Assembly (NCBI GenBank): GCA_039707655.1
Contig: CM077673.1
Location: forward strand, 267,882,288 to 267,946,287
Direction: 5' to 3'
DNA length: 64,000 nt
From: Elymus sibiricus
Lineage: Eukaryota; Streptophyta; Magnoliopsida; Poales; Poaceae
Below are positions 55,612-64,000 of this stretch, in pieces. The translations under genes were made by a program, and so were the position numbers. Every line of letters begins with the position of its first letter. Within the stretch, counting starts at the first letter, position 1. Below the pieces are notes generated by a model. The model worked only from the letters and a program-made list of their open reading frames with translations, was not told the origin of the DNA and did no database searches.

Positions 55612-58600
55612 TCACGGGTAGAACTTCCGGAGGTGCTGGTTATTCCAGGCATTCTGGATGGGGACCCCGTCCTGAGTCTCCAGGCGCACGGCACCAGGCC
55701 TGGAGACATGAGCGACCTTGAACGGGCCCGCCCACATGGGCGAGAGCTTATGCAAGCCCTCCCTGGAGAGAACCCGCCTCAGGACGAGGTCTCCAACTTC
55801 GAGGGTCCTGGAGCGGATATTACGACAGTGGTAGTGCCGTAGCGCCTGCTGGTACCTCGCAGCTTGGAGCGAGGCTCGGCGACGTGCCTCCTCCCCGAGC
55901 ACGAGGTCCGTTCCTCGCGCGGCATCCTGACGCTCCTCATCGAATGCCAAGTCCTGCGGGGACCGGTGCTTGACCTCGTGGGGGAGGACGGCTTCGGCTC
56001 CGTAGATGAGGAAGAATGGGGTCTCGCCGATGGGCTTAGTCACGGTGGTATGGATGGACCACAGTACGGACTGGAGCTCATCGACCCAACCCCTGCGGCA
56101 AGCTACCAGCTTCTTCTTGAAGCTCCTTGCCTTGAGGCCTCGCAGGACCTCCGCGTTGGCGCGCTCCGCCTGGCCGTTGCTCCTTGGGTGGGCTACCGAG
56201 GCGTAGCATATTTGCGTTCCAAGGTTAGCGCAATAGGTCTTGAAGAGGTTACTTGTGAACTACGAACCGTTGTCGGTGATGATGCGGTTGGGGACGCCGA
56301 ATCGGCTTACAAGGCCCTTGATGAACTTGACGGTCGATCCAGCTGGGATGGTGCGCACGGGCTCCACCTCCGCCCACTTGGTGAACTTGTCGATGGCGAC
56401 GTAGAGGTAGCGGTACCCGCCCGCTGCCCGTGGGAAGGGCCCCAGTATGTCCAGCCCCCAGACCGCAAAGGGCTAGGAGAGCGGGATGGTCTGGAGGCCC
56501 TGGGTGGGCTGGTGAATTTGTTTGGCGTGGAACTGGAAGGCCTCGCAAGACCAGACCAGCTCAATGGCGTCGTTAAGCACCGAGGGCCAGTAGAAGCCTG
56601 ATCGGAACACCTTCCCTGCAAGGGTGCGCGATGAGGAGTGGTGCTCGCAGTCCCCTCCGTGGATATCTGCCAGCAGCTCGCACCCCTGCCCCTTGGAGAT
56701 GCATCGCAGCGCGACATCGTTCGGGCGCCTGTGGTACAAGTCGCCGTCCTGCAAGTAGTAGGCCGTGGCCTGCCGTGTTACGCGCTCCGCGTCTTCCACC
56801 TTTTCCGATAGCGGGCCGTGAAGTAGGTACGCCCTGAACTCCTGCATCCAGTCGTCAGCCTGAGGCTCAAGTGCCAGGAGCAGTCGGGCTCCTGAGGCAT
56901 GGCCATAGTCCGGAGCCCCCAAGGACGGCGCTGGGGGGAACTCCTCACTTCGTGGCACCAGGTCCTCAGTGGGTGGCGCCGCAGAGGGTTTGAAGAGCCG
57001 CTCCTCGAAGATGCCCGGCTCCTAGGGCTCACGGCGTGACGCCCTCTTGGCGATGTCATCGGCCTCCTAGTTAGCGCTGCGCGGGATGTGCTGCAATTCC
57101 AATCCCTGAAAACGTTTTTCGATCTTACGTACCTCTTCCAAGTACACCTCCATATGCTCGTCCTTGGGTGTATACTCTTTGTTGGACAAGTTGACGAGGA
57201 GCTGGGAGTCGCCCATGACGGTGAGGCAACGAACCCCCAAGGCCACCGCCGCCTTGAGGCCGGCGATGAGGCCCTCGTACTCCGTGATGTTGTTGGAGAC
57301 CTTCTCTCCATGCTGGAAACAGAGCTGCACAGCGTAACGGAGCTTGTCTCCTGCCGGGGAAATGAGCACGACCCCAGCCCCTGCTCCCATGCGCGTGAAG
57401 GCTCCGTCGAAATGCATGATCCAACCCTCAGGTGTCTCATCACCAGGGGTGAGGGACTGGCTTCCATCCAACCCCCGATCAGGGGCGTCTGTCCACTCCG
57501 CCACGAAGTCTGCTAGGGCTGCCCCTTTGATGACCCTGGTCGTGCTGAACTCTATGTTGAAGGCCTGCAGCTCGATGTTCCATTCGGCGACTCTTCCCGC
57601 CGCGTTGGGGTTGCGTAGGACCTTCTCCAAGGGGTATGCAGAGACGACCTTGATGGGATGTCCCTGGAAGTAGTGGCGCAGTTTCCTCGAAGCGACAAGA
57701 AGCGCTAGGAGGAGCTTTTGTTGCATGGGGTAGCATGAGCGCGCGTCCCGTAGCACTGTACTGACGTAGTACACCGGGTGTTCGATGAGGGTGAGGTCTC
57801 TTGCGGTGTCCTTCCCCGTGGCGGGCCCAAGAGGCTTGGACGCCTCGGGGGCCATCGTGGCGGCCGGGGCCTCATGAGGGTTGAGCGCTTCTGGGGCCGT
57901 CGGAGCGGCTGGGGCCTCAGGAGGGTTGAGCGCTTCAGGGGCCGTCGGAGCGGCTGGGGCCTCAGGAGCCCCGACTTGGGGAAAAGCGGGCTCACTGGGA
58001 TCCTGCGAGCCCCCTTGTTCCGTGCTTGGGGGCCCGCCGGTGCCCGTCGATGTGGCGCATGTGTCGGCTCACTCCTCCCTGACCGCCACCAAAGTAGCGT
58101 TGGCGGAGTGGGAGGTGGCAGCTAGGTATAGCAGCAGGGGCTCCCGAGGGTGAGGCGCCACCATCATCGGCAGGCTCGTGAGGTACTGCTTGAGTTCTTC
58201 GAAGGCTGCATCTGCCTCCGGGGTCCATTCGAAGGGGCCCTTCCTTTTCATGATCTTGAAGAACGACAGGGCCCGTTCGCCGAGTTTGGAGATGAAGCGC
58301 CCCAAGGAGGTCACACAACCCGCAAATTTCTGCATTTCCTTGAGGGTCTGGGGCGCGCTCATCTTGCTTATGGCCTTGACCTTCTCCGGGTTCGCCTCGA
58401 TTCCCCGGTGCGACACCAGGAAACCGAGCAGCTTGCCCGAGGGGACCCCGAAGACGCACTTCTCTGGGTTGAGCTTCAGGTTCACCTCCCTCAGGCTGGC
58501 GAATGTCTCCTCCAAGTCCTCGATCAGGGTCTTGGCCGCCCTGGACTTGACCACGATGTCGTCGACGTAAGCTTCTGCGTTCCCCCCGAGCTGCGCCCCC

Positions 58601-60024
58601 AAGGCGATGTGCATCAGCCGCTGGAAGGTCGCCCTGGCGTTCCGCAGCCCAAAGGGCATGCACGTGTAGCAAAACACCCCGCATGAGGTGAGGAAGGCCG
58701 TTTTCTCAACGTCCTCCACCGCCATTTTGATCTGATGGTAGCCCGAGAAAGCATCCAGGAAGCATAGGAGGTCGCACTCCGTGGTGGAGTCCACGATCTG
58801 ATCGATGCGCGGCAGCGGGAATAGGTCTTGCGGGCAGGCTTTGTTGAGGCTCGTGAAGTCGATGCACATACGCTCCTTCCCGCACTTCTTCGGGACGACC
58901 ACCGGGTTGGCAAGCCACTCCGGGTAATGCACCTCCCGGATGACCCCTGCCTCCTTCAGCTTGCCGACCTCCTGGGCGATGAACGCCTGCTTCTCCTGAG
59001 CTTGCCTCCTTGCCTTTTGCTTCACCGGACGTGCATTTGGACACACCATGAGGTGGTGCTCGATCACGTCCCTTGGGACCCCCACCAGGTAGGAGGCGCT
59101 CCACGCGAACGCGTCCTTGTTCGCACGGAGGAAGGCCACCAACGCATCCTCTTGATCCTAGGGCAAGTCGGCGCCGATGGTGAAGGTAGGGCCAGGGTTT
59201 CCTTCGTCTACAGGCACCTGCTTCGTCTCCGCCCAACTCTGGGAGAACAGTTGCCTCTTCTTTACCGGCGCGACGTCGAGGACACCCCTGGAGTCCTTCG
59301 CGGCCTGCGCGGCGTCCCCGTCACTGGGGCGCGCCGTGGCCGCCGCTTTGTAGGTGAGCCTGAGCGCGTGGGATGCGTCCTTGACATTCCCCGCGATGGT
59401 GAGGATGTCGCCGCTCCCGGGCATCTTGACGACGTTGTAGCCCGGGTGCATTGCCGCCATGAACTGGGCGAGGGCGGGGTAGCCAAGTATCGCGTTGTAT
59501 GGGAGGTGGATGTGGGCGACGTCGAAGTCGACCTGCTCGGTGCGGAAGTTGGAGCGGGTGCCGAAGGTGACGGGGAGGCGCACCCGCCCCACGGGGACGA
59601 TGGACCCCCCGACCACCCCAGAGAAGGGCCTTTAAGGCTCGAGTTGGTCACGGGGTAGTTGCAGCGTGTCGAAGGCCTCCACGGAGATGACGTTGAGGCC
59701 GACACCACCGTCTATGAGGGTCCTGGAGATGGACACACCGCTTATGGTTGACGTGCACAACATGGGGAGCGTTCCAGCGGCTGTCGTCGTTCTGGGGTGG
59801 TCGTCAGGGCCGAAGGTGATGTCGGTCTCCGACCATGTACGGAGCAGCGTGGGTTCGGGCCGCGGCCGAACCGCTCCTACGCGGCGGAGGAACTGCTTGA
59901 CCTGAAGGTTGGAGGAGGGCGCCTGTGACCCTCCACGGATGCAGGCGACCGCGAGGCCGATCCTGCGCGTCCCGGCGCCACCGCGCGCCAAGGGCCGGTC
60001 GGCGTAGGGGATCTCGTCTGCCAT
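55612..60024 (-). pseudogene. Tat pol polyprotein (protease, RT, RNase H, integrase), seven in-frame stops
   Basis: A single frame runs from ATG 60022-60024 to the stop at 55612 without a frameshift. Stops are at 59632, 59158, 58069, 57067, 57022, 56473 and 56260. Protease: SRTLIDGGVGLNVIS (Asp-Gly-Gly). RT: PEWLANPVVVPKKCGKERMC, FTSLNKACPQDLFPLPRID, CFLDAFSGYHQIKM, and catalytic YVDDIVVKS. RNase H: WIMHFDGAFTRMGAGAGVVL, NITEYEGLIAGLKAAV, VMGDSQLLVN. Integrase: LDILGPFPRAAGGYRYLYVA, ITDNGS then FTSNLFK, and HPRSNGQAERANAEVLRGLK, so D, D and E remain. Gag is gone: the frame starts MADEIPYADRP right after the leader. Confidence 0.9.
57852..57966 (-). repeat. 45-bp coding tandem repeat in the RT-RNase H linker
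   Basis: Units GGCCTCAGGAGGGTTGAGCG...GGAGCGGCTG repeat about 2.5 times in frame and encode Pro/Ala-rich 15-residue units (APEALNPPEAPAAPT type) between RT and RNase H. Confidence 0.75.
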
Positions 60025-60081
60025 GGGGTTGCCGAACCAGGGCTCGACTGTTGCCGCGAGTTGGGAAGCTTCAACACGCCC

Positions 60082-60099
60082 CCTACCTGGCGCGCCAAA
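60082..60099 (-). other. Primer-binding site of the Tat element
   Basis: Minus strand TTTGGCGCGCCAGGTAGG directly follows the LTR end at 60100, as in the left Tat element. Confidence 0.8.
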
Positions 60100-60998
60100 T
60101 GTCGGATTTTGGGCTCCGCAAAACCCCCAAGGTTCGAACACAGGGGCGTGTGCGAAGATCCCCTGCAGCTTCGCCGTACTTAGCTCGCTGCCCGATGGTT
60201 ACTACGGCGAACTCGCACGATGACGAGGAAGAAGATGAACACGGTGGTTTACCCAGGTTCGGGCCGCTGCGAAGCGTAATACCCTACTCCTGCTTTGGTG
60301 GATTGCCTCTCGAGGAGGTGTGGTGGATGAACTAGTACAGTGGTGAGGAGTCTCGCGAGGGCGCTCGAGTGGTGTTCTTGGCTCTCTGCCCTGTCTTGTG
60401 GTGGAGTCGAGCCGAGTCCCCCTCTACGGTGCAGCCTAGCCTCTATATATAGCAGTGGCCCGGGTCCTCTTCCCTTATCGCAATGGCGGGAAGGGATCCC
60501 ACAACGGCCAAATTTGAAGGGGGACAGGAGTACATCCCCGCCCTGTCCAAAGGTGGTCTTCGCCTGCAAAGTAGCTGTCGATGATGTAGAGGTGGGCTCG
60601 GCGATGACATCCGCCCTGCGGGGCTCGTGGTCGTGGTCTTGTTGCACCGGAATGGAAACCTTTGGGAGGCGCTTTGGGAACCTGCGTACGTCCCTGCTCC
60701 CTTTGCACCAAAGGGGAAACTGCACCGCCTGGTGCGCTGGCGCCCGCCTGTCCTTCCTTGCGTCATCCTTGACTCCTGAGGCCGGGTTCTGCATAGAGGT
60801 CTCCGCAGCTCCGGAGGGGGGCCTGAGGAGGCCCACCCCCAGCTGATCTTGGTACTGCTCTTCCTCGCGAGCCTGGGGTCCTCGCGAGGGCCTTGTCTTG
60901 AGTGAAGTCGTGCAAGGCCGTGCTTGGCTGACGAGGTGGGCCATGCCCTGGGCCGTAGGCAGGCAGGTCTGGGTACCCCCGTTCCTAAAACGCCGACA
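60100..60998 (-). repeat. 5' LTR of the Tat element (899 bp)
   Basis: TGTCGG to CCGACA, followed by ATTAC (60999-61003). In the minus orientation it lies upstream of the PBS. Confidence 0.92.
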
Positions 60999-61003
60999 AT
61001 TAC

Positions 61004-61126
61004 AAGGTTCAAACCGATAATAGAAATGAAATTCAGCTTATGCAAAAACTTTGTCATGCAGCTCTAGACGCCCGCGCTGATCAGTTGAACATGAACATAT
61101 ATGATAGGTTCATACTGATATTACTA
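61004..61126 (-). other. 3' flank of the F-box gene
   Basis: Host AT-rich sequence after the last codon of the FBD gene. The Tat element inserted about 125 bp beyond the stop. Confidence 0.5.
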
Positions 61127-64000
61127 CTAGTTTGGCAACTTCAATATTTCTGCAAAGGGATCAGCCACTGACATGTCATTTATGGGCTTGACATAAGGAC
61201 TTCTGAATAGTCTGTCAGCTGAAGTTACAAAACGAAATTGAGCTTCTCCAGAGCCTTTTCCATTCTATCCTAGTCGCCGGAGCTGATGAGCAAACCATTC
61301 TTTTTTGCGCAATAAATGTAGGAAAAGTCTCATTATCTTTAGCACACTTGCTCTCTCAACAAAGAATCTGGCGAATATAATCTCCGGTACGGTCCCTCGA
61401 TAGGAGTTCAAAGTGATTTCTAAGAGATGGAGATCAAGGCATTTGATGGGATTGTTATATTTTATCACATTATCCACTACTGGACCTAACCGTATCTTCA
61501 AAAGAAGAGAATGTATTAGTGCTTGGACACACAAGGGACCTCTTATGATTTGCAGGGTTTCAAAAATAGAACTCCCTTGTGGTTAAAATTTAACATGAAA
61601 GAGCATCACCTTGATATGTAGCTTCTCTAGGCATGGAAAGCATCTCAGCAATCTGACAACTTGGTCCAGGTCGGGGTCGATAGATTCTACTTCAAAGACC
61701 TTCACTGTGCGCAGATACGGGGTCGAGTGATACGTCTCCAACGTATCTATAATTTTTGATTGTTCCATGCTATTATATTATCTGTTTTGGATGTTTTATA
61801 TGCATTAATATGCTATTTTATATTATTTTTGGCACTAACCTATTAATCTAGAGCCTAGTGCCAGTTTCTGTTTTTTCCTTGTTTTTGAGTACTTAAGATA
61901 AGGAATATGAAACGGAGTCCAAATGGAATAAAATCTTCGGAATAATTTTTCTTGGACCAGAAGACAACTACCAAGCTTGGAGACCAAGGCAGGAGAGCCG
62001 CCGTGTGGCCACAAGCCACAGGGGCGCGCCCCCCTGGCTTGTGGGCCCACGGCAACTCCCCCAACCCTAATTTTCAGCCTATAAATTCCAAAATATTCCC
62101 TGTATACCAGAGGGAGCCACGAAAACACTTTTCCGCCGCCAAGAGCCTCGGTTCCCGTGAGATCCAATCTTGGAGCCTTTTCCGGTAATCTGCCGGAGGG
62201 GGATTCGATCACGGAGGGCATCTACATCAACTCCATTGCCCCTCCGATAATGCGTGAGTAGTTCACCACAGACCTTCGGGTCCATAGCTAGTAGCTAGAT
62301 GGCTTCTTCTCTCTCGTTGCTCTTCAATACCATGTTCTTCATGATCTTCATGAAGATCTATCCGATGTAATACTCTTTTGCGGTGTGTTTGTCGAGATCC
62401 GATGAATTGTGGGTTTATGTTCAGATTATCTATGAATATTATTTGAGTCTTTTCTGAATTCTTATATGCATGATTTCATATCTTTGCAAGTCTCTTCGAG
62501 TTATTGGTTTGGCCAACTAGATTGGTAATTCTAGCAATGGGAGAAGTGCTTAGTTTTGGGTTCAATCTTGCGGTGTCCTCACCCAGTGACATAGTAGGGG
62601 TAGCGAGGCACGTATTGTATTGTTGCCATCGAGGATAAAAAGATGGGGTTTTCATCATATTGCTTGAGTTTATCCCTCTACATCATGTCATCTTACCTAA
62701 TGCGTTACTCTGTTCTTCATGAACTTAATACTCTAGATGCAGGCAGGAGTCAGTCGATGTGTGGAGTAATAGTAGTAGATGCAGAATCGTTTCGGTCTAC
62801 TTGACACGGGCGTGATTCCTATATGCATAATCATTGCCTTGGATGTCTTCATAATTATTCGCTTTTCTATCAATTGCTCGACAGTAATTTGTTCACCCAC
62901 CGTAATACTTGCCATCATGAGAGAAGCCTCTAGTGAAACCTATGGCCCCCGGGTCTATTTTCCATCTTATATTTTCAGATCTAAAACCAAAAACACCAAA
63001 AATACCTTGCTGCAATATTTTTACTTTTGTTTTACTTTACTTTCAAGCAATCTATTCTATCTATCTCTATCAGATCTCATCCTTGCAAGTAACCGTGAAG
63101 GGATTGACAACCCCTTTATAGCGTTGGGTGCAAGTGTTTGATTATTTGTGTAGGTACATCCATTGGTGACTTGCTTGTATCTCCTACTGGATTGATACCT
63201 TGGTTCTCAACAACTGAGGGAAATACTTATCTACTTTGCTGAATCACCCGTTCCTCTTCACGGAAACCAATGCATGCTCGAGAAGTAGCATCGAGCTTGT
63301 CGATATAATTTTCTGGATGACAGACAAACATACATCTTGAATAGAGAAAAAAATGTTAATTCAAGAATGAGAAGAGGGCGACTATTGTACCTGGACGGTT
63401 AAGGATCCAATAACAAGTTCAAATAAGTTGATGGGCGAGTAGCCAAACACTGTCAATTTCGGCGCATGAATGACCCTGATTCTTGTTGGACCCTGTTGAT
63501 CAACAACAAGTAATCTCTCAAGTAAAGGCATGTTCTCAATGACCATTTGGTGATTCACCTTGTGCGATCTCCTATTGCAGCACCAGCAATACACACAAAT
63601 TGTCGGGAGACTCATGGAGGTGATGTGGAGGCTACTCAACCCATTGATCGCCTGAAGATGAAGGTACTCGAGCGCAGTACAGTCGCGGAGCAGGCACTCC
63701 ATGTCGTCGTTGGGGATGCAGACGGCGACGAGCTCAAGGTGCTTCAGTCGAGGTAGCAAAAGAGCGGGATTGGCGTTAATCTGGGGGAAATGGCAGTTCA
63801 TGAACCTCGCGATGCGCAGTGTTGGTGCGAGGCGCAGCACGGAGGGTGGCAGCGGGCGCATATGTCCATCATTAAAAGTGAGCTCCTCGAGATGATCTAG
63901 GGCAGTCGATGAGAACCACTCGTCAAGCTTAGCTCGGTCCTTGCCATTGGAACGAAACTTGCCCATAGTGTAGGGATCGAAAGTAGGTCTAGAAGGAGGT
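61127..64000 (-). pseudogene. F-box/LRR/FBD-type host gene, 5' end outside window, exon 2 split
   Basis: Exons on the minus strand: 64000-63391 (partial), 63312-63291 plus 61722-61610 (split by a solo LTR), and 61495-61127. Exon 1 carries LRRs: LDHLEELTFNDGHMRPLPPS, RIARFMNCHFPQIN, LPRLKHLELVAVCI, ALEYLHLQAINGLSSLHI, MPLLERLLVVDQQ and APKLTVFGYSP. Exon 2: YLRTVKVFEVESIDPDLDQV and FPCLEKLHIK. Exon 3 is the FBD part: IKCLDLHLLEITLNSYRGTV, PEIIFARFFVERASVLKIMR and EWFAHQLRRLG. A TAG at 61265 is followed in frame by EAQFRFVTSADRLF and MSVADPFAEI, ending at 61127. Splice sites GT/AG are kept. Such proteins select targets for SCF ubiquitin ligases. The split and the stop make this copy non-functional. 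Confidence 0.82.
61728..63290 (+). mobile_element. Solo Athila-type LTR in exon 2 of the F-box gene (1563 bp)
   Basis: Perfect TSD TCGAG (61723-61727 and 63291-63295). Runs TGATACGTCTCCAACGTATC to GAGAAGTAGCA, similar to 2330-3888. It contains the GGCGCGCC island at about 62022 and the GGCCCCCGGGTCTA box at about 62943. No internal region or PBS follows, so it formed by LTR-LTR recombination. Confidence 0.92.

Larger units (their letters stand above)
52127..60998 (-). mobile_element. Tat-lineage Gypsy retrotransposon with antisense gene
   Basis: Perfect TSD ATTAC (52122-52126 and 60999-61003). LTRs of 900 bp (52127-53026) and 899 bp (60100-60998) run TGTCRG to CCGACA and differ at about thirty positions by eye, mostly transitions. 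Minus-strand order: LTR, PBS, short leader, protease, RT, RNase H, integrase, spacer with 203-bp repeats, PPT, LTR. Gag is missing. A plus-strand (antisense) gene lies between integrase and PPT, an arrangement known for Tat elements such as Grande. Confidence 0.92.

Overview
This is plant nuclear DNA from a large, repeat-filled grass genome, most likely a Triticeae species (wheat, Aegilops, rye or barley). The evidence is a stack of nested LTR retrotransposons and CACTA transposons with target-site duplications (TSDs), grass-type LTR sequences, and an F-box/LRR/FBD gene fragment. There are no rRNA or tRNA genes, CRISPR arrays or bacterial features. The species cannot be fixed by reading alone, and family names are given only at lineage level.

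Layout. 1-1305: end of a Tat-lineage Gypsy element on the minus strand (gag start, primer-binding site (PBS), LTR), inserted in an Athila-type LTR whose remainder is 1306-1988. 1989-2329: a scrap of Copia reverse transcriptase. 2330-6643: an Athila-type element with 5' LTR, PBS and broken gag but no 3' LTR. 6644-7205: one end of a CACTA-like element with 84-bp repeats. 7437-7929 and 51211-51374: two halves of one minus-strand host gene (probable DEDD 3'-5' exonuclease-like protein).

The halves of that gene are separated by 43.3 kb of insertions five levels deep. A solo Athila LTR (7930-51210) is split by a non-autonomous Athila element (9053-50917, TSD AGCAC). That element holds a pol-less Sirevirus (10815-40374, TSD ATGAT) and, in its right LTR, an Athila LTR fragment (47598-50406, TSD GGGAG). 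The Sirevirus holds a Tekay chromovirus (18767-38762, TSD TTATC). The Tekay pol gene is interrupted by a CACTA transposon (25874-34183, TSD TCC). Removing each insertion with one TSD copy restores continuity at every level; only the outermost TSD is diverged.

51375-64000: a second, shorter fragment of the same exonuclease-like family (51715-51891), then a complete Tat element (52127-60998, TSD ATTAC), then an F-box/LRR/FBD gene on the minus strand that runs off the right edge. Exon 2 of that gene is split by a solo Athila LTR (61728-63290, TSD TCGAG).

The most interesting content is: (i) an intact antisense gene inside the Tat element, with its own TATA box, encoding an AT-hook plus B3-like DNA-binding protein; (ii) arrays of a 13-bp palindrome with a free 3-bp spacer in the Sirevirus LTRs, repeated internally next to a second TATA box ahead of an extra ORF; (iii) a roughly 216-bp hairpin in the apparent leader of the CACTA transposase gene. 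Nearly all retrotransposon genes carry stops or frameshifts, so most elements here look inactive or dependent on proteins supplied from elsewhere.
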